NCBI RefSeq assembly: GCF_902706095.1
Contig: NZ_CACSJP010000005.1
Span: forward strand, 248,001 to 312,000
Length of the DNA: 64,000 nucleotides
Reading direction: 5' to 3'
From: Rhizobium sp. 18065
GTDB taxonomy: Bacteria > Pseudomonadota > Alphaproteobacteria > Rhizobiales > Rhizobiaceae
Shown: piece by piece, positions 1-8,939 of the stretch
Numbering within the stretch: the stretch's first letter is position 1
How the letters are laid out: each line of letters starts with the position of its first letter
Translations under genes and position numbers: made by a program
Notes under the pieces: generated by a model
Databases searched by the model: none
What the model saw: the letters and a program-made list of their open reading frames with translations, nothing else
What the model was told of the DNA's origin: nothing

Positions 1-2624
1 CCGATGAAGTCCGGTTTCTGGGTCGAAAACATGCGACCGAGCCCCAGATCGTCCGGCGTCGTCGCGCCATCGATCTCGCTATGGGTGACATGGCCCTTCT
101 CGATCCGCAGCACGTTCAGCGCCTCGACACCATAGGCGCAGATGCCATGTGGCTTGCCCGCCGCCATGATCGCATCGGCAACCGCCTCGCCGGAGTTGGC
201 CGGCACGGCAAGTTCGAACGCGAGTTCGCCGGAAAACGAGATGCGGAACAGACGCGCCTTGAGGCCGCCCTTCAGCAGCACTTCGCGCGCCGACAGGAAC
301 GGGAAGGCTTCGTTAGAAATGTCGTGATCGACGATCTGCTCGAGGATGATGCGGGCCTTGGGGCCGGCAATTGCCATCTGCGCCCATTCGTCGGATGAAG
401 ACACGAAGCGCACGTCGAGATCCGGCCACAGCGCCTGGGCGCAGAACTCCATATGCGTCATCACCTCGCCGGCATAGGCGGTGGTGGTGGTGACGAAAAA
501 ATGCTCGTCCGACAGCCGGCTGGTCGTGCCGTCGTCATAGATCATCCCGTCCTCGCGCAGCATCAGGCCATATCGCGCCTTGCCGACGGGAAGTTTGAGG
601 AAGGCATTGGAATAGAGCCGGTTGAGGAATTCCGCCGCATCCTTGCCGAACACCTCGATCTTGCCGAGCGTCGACACATCGCAGAGACCGGCATTGGCGC
701 GCACGTTCAGCACTTCGCGGTCGACTGCCTCGCGCCAGGTTTTCTCCCCGTCACGCGGGAACCAGGAGGAACGATACCACAGGCCGGACTCGACAAAGAC
801 AGCACCCTGCTTCTTCGCCCAGCCATGCAATGGCGACGTGCGGATCGGCCGCGAATGTTCGGCACGGCTGGTGCCGGCCATCGCGCCGAACGACACCGGC
901 GTGTAGAACGGCCGGAAGGTCGTCGTGCCGATCTCGGCCGGCGACACGCCGCGCATCCCGGCCATGATACCGATTGTGTTGATATTGCCGAGCTTGCCCT
1001 GGTCGGTTGCCATGCCGCCCGTGGTGTAACGCTTGGTGTGCTCGACATGGCCCATCGCCTCGCGCTGGGCAAGGCTCAGGTCTTTCACATGCACGTCGTT
1101 CTGGAAGTCGACAAAGGCCTTGCCCTTGGCGCCCGGCACATACCAGAGCGGCGAGAACTCAGCGTCGAATTCGCCCTCGACTTCCGGCACCTCGACAAGC
1201 CCCACCAGCCGGCCGAGATCGCCGATCGCATCATGCGCCTTTTCGGCACCATCGCGCAGGCAAGCGGTGAGCGACGCAATGCCCGCCGCCGAACCGGCAA
1301 GCCGAAGCCCGCCGCCGACATCCGGCGCCAGGAACGCCTGATGTTCATCGGACCACACCGGCTTTTCCCCGCGCTGGCAGGCCAGATGCACGATCGGGCT
1401 ATAACCGCCGCTCATCGCCAGCGCATCGCAGGCAATCTCTTCCTGATGGCCGGACCGCTCGACGATCAGACCGGCAATGCGCTGCGAGCCCTTGGTATCG
1501 ACCACGGCCCCGCCGCGAATGACCCGAACACCCGTCGGCGCTTCATCGCCCGACTGGACGCGGCCATCGATGATCGCAGAAACGCCGACGCCGGCAGTAA
1601 TCAGATCCGCAGCGGTCCGGTAACCCGCACCGCCATTGGTGAAGATCGCCACTTCGCGGCCGGGCGTCACGCCATAACGATTGAGATAGGTACGGACCGC
1701 GCCCGAGGTCATCACCCCCGGTTTGTCATTGCCGCCGAACACCAGCGGCCGTTCCTCGGCACCGGATGCCAGGATCGCCCGTTTGGCCACGATACGCCAG
1801 ACCCGCTCGACCGGCAGATCGGACGACGGCAGCGCCACATGCTTCTGCACCTTTTCGATGGCACCGAAGAGATTGTCATCATACCAGCCGAACACGGTGG
1901 TACGCGCCATCAACGTCACATTCGACAGGCCCTTCAGCTCGTCGACGACACTCTGGGCAAAATCGGCAGCGGCCATGCCGCCGACCCAGACGTGCTCGTT
2001 GAGCAGCGAACCGCCAAACCGGAAACTCTCGTCGGCGAGAATGACGCGCATGCCGGCGCGAGCCGCAGCCCGTGCTGCCATCAAGCCGGTCGGGCCGGCA
2101 CCGATCACCAGCAGGTCGCAATGCGCCCATGCCTTCTCGTAGCGATCGGGGTCCACCTCGAACGGCGTGCTGCCGAGCCCGGCCGCGCGGCGGATGATCG
2201 GCTCATAGACCTTTTCCCAGAACGGCTTCGGCCACATGAAGGTCTTGTAATAGAAGCCGGCGCTCAGGAATGGCGACAGCAGGCCGTTCACCGAACCGAC
2301 ATCGTATTTCAGCGACGGCCAGCGGTTCTGGCTCTTCGCCTCCATGCCCTGGTAGAGTTCGGCAACGGTCGCCCGCGTGTTCGGCTCGGCCCGGCCACCG
2401 GTTCCGATCTTGACCAGCGCGTTCGGCTCCGAAGAGCCGGCTGTGACGATGCCGCGCGGACGATGATACTTGAACGAACGGCCGACCAGCAGTTGGTCAT
2501 TGGCGATCAGTGCCGAAGCCAGCGTATCGCCCTCGAAGCCTTTCATCGTCTGGCCGTCGAAGGTGAAGGACAGGCTGCGGCCACGATTGACGAGACCGCC
2601 GGAAGACAGACGCGAACCGGTCAT
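1..2624 (-). CDS. soxA: Sarcosine oxidase alpha subunit SoxA (3' end outside window)
   Basis: Large subunit of heterotetrameric sarcosine oxidase, which demethylates sarcosine to glycine, H2O2 and 5,10-methylene-tetrahydrofolate in the cytoplasm. About 874 codons are present; the family is near 990-1000 residues, so the last ~120 residues of the C-terminal folate-binding (GcvT-like) domain lie beyond the left edge. An N-terminal ferredoxin-like segment is followed by a Rossmann NAD-binding motif (LLVIGAGPTG, about residue 170). The start ATG at 2624 overlaps the soxD stop as ATGA, which indicates translational coupling. Gene order soxB-soxD-soxA is the usual one, so soxG is expected just outside the window. 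The long plus-strand ORF over this gene is an antisense shadow. Confidence 0.95.
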   Translation of the reverse strand, partial: MTGSRLSSGGLVNRGRSLSFTFDGQTMKGFEGDTLASALIANDQLLVGRSFKYHRPRGIVTAGSSEPNALVKIGTGGRAEPNTRATVAELYQGMEAKSQNRWPSLKYDVGSVNGLLSPFLSAGFYYKTFMWPKPFWEKVYEPIIRRAAGLGSTPFEVDPDRYEKAWAHCDLLVIGAGPTGLMAARAAARAGMRVILADESFRFGGSLLNEHVWVGGMAAADFAQSVVDELKGLSNVTLMARTTVFGWYDDNLFGAIEKVQKHVALPSSDLPVERVWRIVAKRAILASGAEERPLVFGGNDKPGVMTSGAVRTYLNRYGVTPGREVAIFTNGGAGYRTAADLITAGVGVSAIIDGRVQSGDEAPTGVRVIRGGAVVDTKGSQRIAGLIVERSGHQEEIACDALAMSGGYSPIVHLACQRGEKPVWSDEHQAFLAPDVGGGLRLAGSAAGIASLTACLRDGAEKAHDAIGDLGRLVGLVEVPEVEGEFDAEFSPLWYVPGAKGKAFVDFQNDVHVKDLSLAQREAMGHVEHTKRYTTGGMATDQGKLGNINTIGIMAGMRGVSPAEIGTTTFRPFYTPVSFGAMAGTSRAEHSRPIRTSPLHGWAKKQGAVFVESGLWYRSSWFPRDGEKTWREAVDREVLNVRANAGLCDVSTLGKIEVFGKDAAEFLNRLYSNAFLKLPVGKARYGLMLREDGMIYDDGTTSRLSDEHFFVTTTTAYAGEVMTHMEFCAQALWPDLDVRFVSSSDEWAQMAIAGPKARIILEQIVDHDISNEAFPFLSAREVLLKGGLKARLFRISFSGELAFELAVPANSGEAVADAIMAAGKPHGICAYGVEALNVLRIEKGHVTHSEIDGATTPDDLGLGRMFSTQKPDFI

Positions 2625-2902
2625 CGGGCGGCTCCTTTGGCATGCACACTGGCATCGGTCACGCTATAGACCTCGTGGCTTGCGGCATTGTCGCGCTCGA
2701 CCACCAGCCAGCGACGACATCCGGCTGAGTGATGCCAATGCTCGATGATGCGGCCCTTCGAATTATCGCGGACGAACACATAGACATACCAGGCATCGTC
2801 GGAGGCAGTGGCCACCGGACGCACCGGGCTGGCATCGCCACGGATCGAGAATTCTTCCTTCGGACGGATCCCGCAGTGCGGGCAAGTGATGAGGCTGGCC
2901 AT
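2621..2902 (-). CDS. soxD: Sarcosine oxidase delta subunit SoxD
   Basis: A 93-residue zinc-binding subunit of heterotetrameric sarcosine oxidase. The expected metal ligands are visible: Cys7 and Cys10 in TCPHCG, and His58 with Cys62 in the HSAGC segment. Length matches the family (about 90-100 residues). It starts 9 bp after the soxB stop and its own stop overlaps the soxA ATG by 4 nt, so the three subunits are made from one tightly packed operon. There is no reasonable alternative identity. Confidence 0.95.
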   Translation of the reverse strand: MASLITCPHCGIRPKEEFSIRGDASPVRPVATASDDAWYVYVFVRDNSKGRIIEHWHHSAGCRRWLVVERDNAASHEVYSVTDASVHAKGAAR

Positions 2903-2911
2903 GATCGTATC

Positions 2912-4165
2912 TCAATGCAAATTCGGTTGCGGACCCTTGCCGCCTTCATCCACGGCAAAACCGCGCTTGAAGCGGTCGAGCCGGAGCAGACGGGCAACGG
3001 GATGGGCTTCGTTCTTGGCGATCAGATGGGCGAAACAGAAGCCCGAGGCCGGCGTCGCCTTGAAGCCGCCATAGCACCAACCGCAGTTCAGATAGAGATT
3101 GTCGATCGGCGTCCTGTCGATGATCGGCGAACCGTCCATCGACATGTCCATCACCCCGCCCCAGGAGCGCAGGACCCTGACGCGCGAAAGCCCGGGAATC
3201 AGCGAAACGCCTTCTTCGATCGTATGCTCGACCGTCGCCAGATTGCCGCGCTGGGCATAGGAGGAATAATAGTCGATATCGGCACCGAAGACCAAGCCGC
3301 CCTTGTCGGACTGCGAGATGTAGAAATGGCCGGCGCCATAGGTGATGACATTGTCGATCACCGGTTTGATGCCTTCCGACACAAAGGCCTGCAGCACATG
3401 CGTCTCGATCGGCAGCTCCAGCCCGGCCATCTTGCCGGTCACCGACGTATGGCCGGCCGTTGCCAGCGCCAGCTTGTTGCAGCCAATGAAACCGCGGCTG
3501 GTCTCGACGCCTTGCACATTGCCCGCCTCGTCGCGGCGGATGCCGGTGACTTCGCAGTTCTGGATCAGGTCGACGCCGCGACTGTCGGCACCACGGCCAT
3601 AACCCCAGGCAACGGCATCATGGCGCGCCGTGCCGCCGCGTTTCTGCAGCAGACCGCCGAGGATCGGGAAGCGTGCATGATCGTAGTTGAGATAGGGCAT
3701 CATCTTGCGCACCTGCTCGCGGTCGAGCAGTTCGGCGGCTACCCCGTGCATCATCATCGCATTGCCGCGCCGCGCATAGGCATCGCGCTGGCCATCGGTG
3801 TGGAACAGATTGACGATACCGCGCTGGGAGATCATCGCATTGTAGTTGAGGTCCTGCTCCAGCCCCTCCCACAGCTTCATCGAGAACTCGTAGAATGGTT
3901 CATTGGCTTCGAGCAGGTAGTTCGAGCGGATGATCGTCGTATTGCGTCCGACATTGCCCGACCCGAGATAGCTCTTTTCCAGAACCGCGACATTGGTGAT
4001 GCCAAATTCCTTGGCGAGATAATAGGCTGTCGCCAGGCCATGGCCGCCGCCGCCGACGATGATCACGTCATAATGCGGCTTGGGCTCCGGCTCACGCCAC
4101 ATTGGCGCCCAGTTGCGATTGCCGGAAAGAGCCTGTCGAAAGATTGAAAGGGCCGAATAACGCAT
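2912..4165 (-). CDS. soxB: Sarcosine oxidase beta subunit SoxB
   Basis: FAD/FMN-carrying catalytic subunit of sarcosine oxidase, 417 residues, the typical family length. The dinucleotide-binding glycine motif (IIVGGGGHG) is at about residues 35-43. The ATG at 4165 was chosen over an upstream in-frame Met (4225) because AGAGGA lies about 7 nt before it and because family members start with MRYSALSIF. It is the first gene of soxBDA(G). The pathway partners are folate and, downstream, serine/glycine metabolism; serA and serC are elsewhere in this window. Confidence 0.95.
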   Translation of the reverse strand: MRYSALSIFRQALSGNRNWAPMWREPEPKPHYDVIIVGGGGHGLATAYYLAKEFGITNVAVLEKSYLGSGNVGRNTTIIRSNYLLEANEPFYEFSMKLWEGLEQDLNYNAMISQRGIVNLFHTDGQRDAYARRGNAMMMHGVAAELLDREQVRKMMPYLNYDHARFPILGGLLQKRGGTARHDAVAWGYGRGADSRGVDLIQNCEVTGIRRDEAGNVQGVETSRGFIGCNKLALATAGHTSVTGKMAGLELPIETHVLQAFVSEGIKPVIDNVITYGAGHFYISQSDKGGLVFGADIDYYSSYAQRGNLATVEHTIEEGVSLIPGLSRVRVLRSWGGVMDMSMDGSPIIDRTPIDNLYLNCGWCYGGFKATPASGFCFAHLIAKNEAHPVARLLRLDRFKRGFAVDEGGKGPQPNLH

Positions 4166-4401
4166 CAACCATCCTCTGAAAATATCGCCGCACATTCGCA
4201 TAGGCGTCACAAAGAGCAAGCGCAATCAGGACGAAAATTGTTTTGTTTGAGACATGCCGCGCTTTGTTCCACGGCGGTGCAGCATGGACACGCGCAACGA
4301 TGCCGCAATGTCCGGGCAATCTCCTGCGCATATGGTGAAAGATCACTTTACACAAACCGTGCGAACGTGAAATCACGGATGGACGACAGAGGAACGGACC
4401 A

Positions 4402-5208
4402 GTGGCCGACGACGCAGCGATCGCGCGGATTTTCGAGCAGGCAGCCCTTGGCGCCGGCCGAATCATTCTCGATATTTATCGGGCCGGGCCTGATATCCGC
4501 CTCAAGGGCGACAGCACACCGGTGACCGAGGCTGACGAGGCCGCCGAAAGCCTGATCCTGGCGGACCTGATCGCCCATCTGCCGCATCTGCCCGTCGTGG
4601 CCGAAGAAGCCGTTGCCGCAGGCGACGTGCCCGCAACCAAAGGTGAGCGCTTCCTGCTGGTCGATCCGCTCGACGGCACCCGTGAATTCATCGCCGGCCA
4701 TGACGACTTCACCGTCAACATCGCCCTCGTCGAACAAGGTGTGCCGACCATCGGCATGGTCTATGCACCGGCACTGGGCATCGCCTATCTCGGCTTCGGC
4801 AACAGGGCGGAAAAGCTGACGATCGACGAGCATTTCCAGGTGACGGCGCGGTCTGCAATCCGTGGACGCCCGACCCATCCCAAGGCCTGCGCCCTGGTCA
4901 GCCGCTCGCACAACAGCGAGGCGACGGAAGCCTATATCCGAGACAACGGCATTCCTGAGCGCCGCACCGTGGGTTCGTCGCTGAAATTCTGTCTTCTGGC
5001 CGAGGGCGAGGCCGATCTCTACCCGCGCTTCGGCCGCACGATGGAATGGGACACGGCCGCAGGAGACGCAGTCCTGAGAGCGGCCGGGGGCATCACGCTG
5101 ACGACCGATCACCAGCCGCTCGTCTATGGCAAGCGCAACCGAATTCACGAGACAGATTTCGCCAATCCCGACTTCATCGCCTGGGCAAGCCCGCCTCAGC
5201 GGGGATGA
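4402..5208 (+). CDS. cysQ: 3'(2'),5'-bisphosphate nucleotidase CysQ
   Basis: Inositol monophosphatase-superfamily enzyme that hydrolyses 3'-phosphoadenosine 5'-phosphate to AMP, recycling the by-product of sulfate assimilation and sulfotransfer. The 268-residue protein shows the metal-binding signature: Glu68-Glu69, DPLDGT at 88-93, and the C-terminal WDTAAGDA. Translation starts at GTG 4402 with AGAGGAAC about 8 nt upstream; no better ATG is available in frame. It is divergent from soxBDA. A general inositol phosphatase is the alternative, but the sequence around DPLDGTREF fits CysQ best. Confidence 0.9.
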   Translation: MADDAAIARIFEQAALGAGRIILDIYRAGPDIRLKGDSTPVTEADEAAESLILADLIAHLPHLPVVAEEAVAAGDVPATKGERFLLVDPLDGTREFIAGHDDFTVNIALVEQGVPTIGMVYAPALGIAYLGFGNRAEKLTIDEHFQVTARSAIRGRPTHPKACALVSRSHNSEATEAYIRDNGIPERRTVGSSLKFCLLAEGEADLYPRFGRTMEWDTAAGDAVLRAAGGITLTTDHQPLVYGKRNRIHETDFANPDFIAWASPPQRG

Positions 5209-5347
5209 GTTTTCTGAAAAAACCCATGATTTCAACAAAATCAGAGCGACTTCATCCCCCTCGATAAAATCCGGCGCACACTTCTCCTTTTCCCCCGCCA
5301 CACTCCGTCATCACGCCGGATGCAGGCACAGAGAAACGGAGACGCCG

Positions 5348-6373
5348 ATGTCCGATACCACCAGCAATCTCGACCTGCCTTTCATCCTTCCTGCCCAGGC
5401 CCAGAAACACGTCACGCATAACGAAGCCCTGCAGCGTCTGGATGCCCTGGTACAACTGGTCATCCAAAGCGAAGCGACGGAACCTCCCTCTGCCCCATCC
5501 GAGGGCGAGGTCTATTGGCTGCCTGCCACGACCAGTGGCGCCTGGATCGGTCGCGAAGGTCACCTCGCGCTCTATCAGGATGGCGCATGGGTCTTCATCA
5601 CACCACGCATCGGCTGGCGCAGCGTTATCGCCAGCGCACAGCGCCCGGCAGTCTTCGACGGGGCGGAATGGGTCGCCCCTCCCCTGCCATCGACGGCAAT
5701 TTTCGATCGGCTTGGTATCGCCGCGACACCGGACAGCTCCAACCGACTGGCGATCGCCTCGCCCGCGAGCCTGTTCAATCACGCCGGTGACAGCCACCGT
5801 CTAACCGTCAACAAACAATCGACTGCCGATACGGCAAGCCTGCTCTTCCAGTCCAACTGGCAAGGCTGCGCGGAAATGGGCCTGGCAGGCGAAGATCGCT
5901 TCTCGATCAAGGTGAACAGCGACGTGACCGGCTGGCGCCAGGCAATCGGCATTTCTCCGGAAGGCTACGTTCGCCACGATCAGCGACCGCTGGCACGCGC
6001 GGCCCTGACAACGGCGACCTTCACACCGGCCAGCGGCACGGCCACCGGCTTCGACCTGCTGCATCTGTCCGGCGGTGATGTCACACTTGGCCCACCCCTC
6101 GCGTCCGGCTTCGGCAAGCCGCTTCTGGTCCCGGCGACGGGATTCTACCTGCTGGCGCTGACAGTGACTGCCACTAGCAGCGGCAACCACTCGGTCGCGT
6201 TGCGACGCAATGGCGGAGAAGATCTCGCCCACCACGCCGGCGGTGCCGGAACCTCGACGGTCGTCACGCTCGCATGGCTGGACAGCGGTGATGCCATCAC
6301 CCTGCTTCACAACAGCACGACAGAATATATCTTCGGCTATAGCAGGACTGAACTCAATGTGATGCTGCTATAG
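5348..6373 (+). CDS. DUF2793 domain protein (phage-tail-like, orphan)
   Basis: A 341-residue protein whose first ~90 residues are a classic DUF2793 domain (LPFILPAQAQKHVTHNEAL, then the GEVYWLP and GAWxG turns). DUF2793 is found in phage tail/fibre-like proteins and gene-transfer-agent loci of Alphaproteobacteria. The C-terminal ~130 residues are Gly/Thr/Ser-rich with beta-strand character and resemble a C1q/TNF-like or fibre head fold (inference). The start at 5348 has GGAG about 7 nt upstream; a longer reading frame begins at 5126 inside cysQ and is not credible. No other phage gene is adjacent, so it is an orphan here. Function unknown. Confidence 0.8.
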   Translation: MSDTTSNLDLPFILPAQAQKHVTHNEALQRLDALVQLVIQSEATEPPSAPSEGEVYWLPATTSGAWIGREGHLALYQDGAWVFITPRIGWRSVIASAQRPAVFDGAEWVAPPLPSTAIFDRLGIAATPDSSNRLAIASPASLFNHAGDSHRLTVNKQSTADTASLLFQSNWQGCAEMGLAGEDRFSIKVNSDVTGWRQAIGISPEGYVRHDQRPLARAALTTATFTPASGTATGFDLLHLSGGDVTLGPPLASGFGKPLLVPATGFYLLALTVTATSSGNHSVALRRNGGEDLAHHAGGAGTSTVVTLAWLDSGDAITLLHNSTTEYIFGYSRTELNVMLL

Positions 6374-6390
6374 GATAAGGCCAACCCCAT

Positions 6391-6420
6391 AAAAAAGACG
6401 CCGCGTGCGAGCGGCGTCTT
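6391..6420 (-). terminator. Intrinsic terminator of the LuxR-type gene
   Basis: Perfect 10-bp stem AAGACGCCGC / GCGGCGTCTT with a 6-nt loop (6395-6420). On the minus strand the stem is followed by a run of six T, so it terminates the minus-strand regulator at 6450-7184. It may also stop plus-strand readthrough from the DUF2793 gene. Confidence 0.9.
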
Positions 6421-6449
6421 GCGTGACCCACATGCGACGCGGGGCGGAT

Positions 6450-7184
6450 TCAGAGCAAGCGGAAACGACAGGCTCGCGCAACCGCCTGCATGCGGTTGAC
6501 TGCCTCGAGCTTGCGCATGGCGCTCTTCAGATAGCTGACCACGGTATGGGTTGAAATATCGAGAATGATGGCGATCTCGTCGCTGCTCTTGCCCGCAGCC
6601 GACCAGCGCAGGCATTCGATCTCGCGGGCCGAAAGCTTTTCCCGCGGGCCATAACGAGGCACAAGTTCGTCAGCGCCAAGGTCAAGCATTTCCATCGCCG
6701 CAAACTGCATGATCGCCAGCTCGGCGCGATCAGGTTGCTCCAGCCGTCCGGAAAATACCAGAACATACTGCGCCAGATGCCGATCGTGCAGGCTGAAGGC
6801 AAGGCTGCCGCCCAGTCCATGCTGGTCAAAAAGCGCAAGCAACTTGGCACGCTGCTCTGTCGGAGCCTGGCCGACGAACAGGTTTTCGGTGGAAAACACC
6901 GGCATGATGGTCTGCTTGAGGCGCACCACCAGCAGGCTTCCGGCAAAAATCTCGGCCGCTTCATAAGCCTCGCGCACCGGCTGCGGCCAATTCGTCACCA
7001 GAAGATTGGCAGCGAACTCCGGCCGATCACCCTTGGGGAAACTCGCCAGCAGGCAGTGGCGAAAACCATGCTCGCGTGCCAATGCCAGCAATTTGCCGGC
7101 CCACTGTCCGGATACGAACGCATCCAAAGGGAATACATCTTCGTCTGTCTCGTGACGACGTGTCAAATCAGTCGGCCTGAACAT
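6450..7184 (-). CDS. LuxR-family transcriptional regulator
   Basis: A 244-residue protein with an N-terminal autoinducer-binding-like domain (roughly 20-165) and a C-terminal LuxR helix-turn-helix (about 180-240: LSAREIECLRWSAAGKSSDE, then the recognition helix in TVVSYLKSAMRKL). The ATG at 7184 is chosen over upstream in-frame starts because AAAGGAG lies 5 nt before it. No luxI homologue is seen in the window, so it is a LuxR solo or a regulator that does not bind acyl-homoserine lactone. It is transcribed away from sciP across a 401-bp gap. Target genes cannot be inferred. Confidence 0.85.
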   Translation of the reverse strand: MFRPTDLTRRHETDEDVFPLDAFVSGQWAGKLLALAREHGFRHCLLASFPKGDRPEFAANLLVTNWPQPVREAYEAAEIFAGSLLVVRLKQTIMPVFSTENLFVGQAPTEQRAKLLALFDQHGLGGSLAFSLHDRHLAQYVLVFSGRLEQPDRAELAIMQFAAMEMLDLGADELVPRYGPREKLSAREIECLRWSAAGKSSDEIAIILDISTHTVVSYLKSAMRKLEAVNRMQAVARACRFRLL

Positions 7185-7585
7185 AAAGCTCCTTTCGACA
7201 GGGTATGCACCCAGTCGGGAATTGAAAGCATGTGAACTAGAATGCATCCCATGCAGGGACATGTATCCGCTGGGCCTGTTGCCGATCTTGCGGCGACTGA
7301 AAAACGACCATCAACCGGGCAGCTTTGCCGCCCGGCCTTGTCAAATCCAGAGGAACCAGAGATTTCTCGGGTGTAATGCCATGAATGGTTGCGCCCGAGT
7401 AGAGGGGCAATCGCATAACTCCTATGCAATTGCCGCAAGTTTACGCAAGGTCAGGCAGAATCAGCAAAACAGGCCGTTGCGAACGGCAAAAATTATTATC
7501 AAATGCTTACAACGTGCTTAGGCAAATTTTAAAGCCTCGGCTCTAGGATGCGGGTGTGTGGTCTTGAGTATGTATAGAGAGTCCA
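7185..7585. other. Intergenic region between luxR-type gene and sciP
   Basis: No coding region is supported in these 401 bp. The region must hold both divergent promoters. Two GANTC (CcrM methylation) sites are present on the sciP side: GAATC at 7458-7462 and GAGTC at 7579-7583, the latter only 2 nt before the sciP ATG. A run resembling a poor CtrA box (TTAC-N7-TTAG) lies near 7506-7520. No terminator-like hairpin stands out. Confidence 0.5.
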
Positions 7586-7861
7586 ATGACCGAAATGATC
7601 CGCCCCCGAGTGAAATATGTCATCGGTCCCGATGGCAGCCCGCTGACGATTGCCGATCTACCTCCGGCCAATACGCGCCGTTGGGTGATCCGTCGTAAGG
7701 CCGAGGTTGTCGCCGCTGTTCGCGGTGGCCTGTTGAGCCTGGAAGAAGCCTGCGAACGTTACACTCTGACAGTCGAGGAATTCCTCTCCTGGCAGTCCTC
7801 CATTTCCGACCATGGTCTCCCGGGCCTGCGGACAACCAGAATTCAGCAATATCGCCACTGA
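7586..7861 (+). CDS. sciP: CtrA inhibitory protein SciP (DUF1153)
   Basis: A 91-residue DUF1153 protein that matches SciP, the small helix-turn-helix protein that binds CtrA and represses CtrA-activated genes in Caulobacter and relatives. The whole core is conserved (RPRVKYVIGPDGSPLTIADL, WVIRRKAEVVAAVRGGLLS, YTLTVEEFLSWQ). Its position about 2 kb from ctrA, together with fliJ, follows the common alphaproteobacterial arrangement. A GAGTC CcrM site abuts the start codon, which suggests methylation-dependent timing (inference). Confidence 0.93.
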   Translation: MTEMIRPRVKYVIGPDGSPLTIADLPPANTRRWVIRRKAEVVAAVRGGLLSLEEACERYTLTVEEFLSWQSSISDHGLPGLRTTRIQQYRH

Positions 7862-7917
7862 GATATTGGGCGCGGCAAGTCAGCAGCGCAAAACAGTTTT
7901 GAAACAGACCCCATCGG

Positions 7918-7947
7918 AAAACCGGCACGGCTCGCCCTGCCGGTTTT
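7918..7947. terminator. Bidirectional terminator between sciP and PqiA-like gene
   Basis: Perfect 10-bp stem AAAACCGGCA / TGCCGGTTTT with a 10-nt loop, between convergent genes. On the plus strand it is followed by ACCC and five T. The stem overlaps the stop codon of the minus-strand gene. Confidence 0.85.
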
Positions 7948-8425
7948 ACCCTTTTTGCGGCATGGGTTCGCACAGCGTTCCGCCGGCAGGCAAACGATGC
8001 AGAATGGCGGCAAGCACAACCGATCCGGCATAGAACCACAGCCCCGGCTGGGAAAAAGCCTGCACCAGCCCCGTCGTCTTGGCGGCAAAAATCACCAGCG
8101 CCACCAGAAGCACATCCATCATCGACCAGCGCGACAGGATTGGAACGAGCGTCCCGATCCATCCGCCCTGCCGACGTTCGGCCGCATTCAGATGTTCCGC
8201 CGCCAGCCCCAGCAGCTTGACGGACGGAAACACCACCGAGACCAGCCCGACGATGACCGCAAGCAGTCCGTCTCCGCCGTGCCAGAGCGAGCCGATGACC
8301 GACAGCAACGACGGCTCTTCAGAAAAAACATAGAAACTTTCAAAACGCATCAGCGGCAGGCAGATCCCCAGCGCCAGGAATGCCGGCGCCAGAATCAGCA
8401 GCAAGGCCTTCAACCAGATCAACAA
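7946..8425 (-). CDS. PqiA-like (paraquat-inducible protein A) membrane protein
   Basis: A 159-residue inner-membrane protein with four predicted hydrophobic segments (about 5-25, 48-72, 103-122, 127-145). The pattern LPLMRFESFYVF with the aromatic/Ser-rich loop, and FPSVKLLGL, are characteristic of PqiA domains, which occur in lipid-transport (MCE) systems. No MCE-domain partner is next to it. The start is TTG at 8425: GGAGG stands 6 nt before it and no ATG fits. Function beyond family membership is not known. Confidence 0.75.
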   Translation of the reverse strand: MLIWLKALLLILAPAFLALGICLPLMRFESFYVFSEEPSLLSVIGSLWHGGDGLLAVIVGLVSVVFPSVKLLGLAAEHLNAAERRQGGWIGTLVPILSRWSMMDVLLVALVIFAAKTTGLVQAFSQPGLWFYAGSVVLAAILHRLPAGGTLCEPMPQKG

Positions 8426-8531
8426 ACAGAACCTCCGCCAAATGTGAACGCTGCGTGTGCCAGACCGGCAATTGTCGCCTGAGCCGGGCCGATGCTATTC
8501 AGGAACCATCAACGGGGCAACGGAGGTATTG

Positions 8532-8819
8532 ATGAACATCACTTTTGAGCAGACCGGATCGGGCGGACGCTATCTCGGCAAGGTGGACGGCATCGCCGAC
8601 CCGGCGATAATGACATTTTCGCGCGCCTCGCCGACCTTGATCATCATCGACCACACGGAAGTCCCCGATGCGATGCGGGGAACCGGTGCCGGTCAGGCTC
8701 TTGCACTCTATGCTGTGGAGGAAGCGCGCAAGGGCGGCTGGAAAATCATTCCGCTCTGCCCCTTTTTCCATGCCCAGATGGATCGCCATCCCGAATGGCG
8801 TGATGTGCTCAACGGATAA
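8532..8819 (+). CDS. Small GNAT-type N-acetyltransferase (YjdJ/Acetyltransf_CG type)
   Basis: A 95-residue minimal GCN5-related acetyltransferase of the short Acetyltransf_CG group. Visible hallmarks are the strand LIIIDHTEVPDAMRGTG, the acetyl-CoA pyrophosphate loop (RGTGAGQAL), and the C-terminal IIPLCPFFHAQMDRHPEW segment that these short proteins share. The start at 8532 is set by GGAGG 5 nt upstream; the longer frame from 8457 is not supported. Substrate unknown. Confidence 0.88.
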   Translation: MNITFEQTGSGGRYLGKVDGIADPAIMTFSRASPTLIIIDHTEVPDAMRGTGAGQALALYAVEEARKGGWKIIPLCPFFHAQMDRHPEWRDVLNG

Positions 8820-8939
8820 ACCGGCGGCCCTGCCCCGATCGCCTCATGCGCTTGGGGGCGATAGACTCAAGTCGATGAGCCAAAGTGACGGACGCAGTGC
8901 AAACTGCGCCCGTCTATTTGAACATTGCAGACACGATGT

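Noticed and set aside
453..2669. 738-codon plus-strand open frame across soxA
   Set aside because: Antisense shadow of a high-GC gene: the minus-strand product is a clear sarcosine oxidase alpha subunit and the plus-strand translation is Arg/His-rich with no family pattern or RBS.
2729..4147. 472-codon plus-strand frame across soxB
   Set aside because: Mirror-frame shadow of soxB; no start signal and no recognisable domain.
4348..5301. 317-codon minus-strand frame across cysQ
   Set aside because: Shadow of cysQ, which has an RBS, a family start and catalytic motifs.
5348..7184. Prophage or gene-transfer-agent remnant
   Set aside because: Only one DUF2793 gene is phage-like; there is no capsid, terminase, portal or integrase, so an element cannot be claimed.
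7506..7520. CtrA box upstream of sciP
   Set aside because: TTAC-N7-TTAG has two mismatches, below the threshold used for the other candidate sites.
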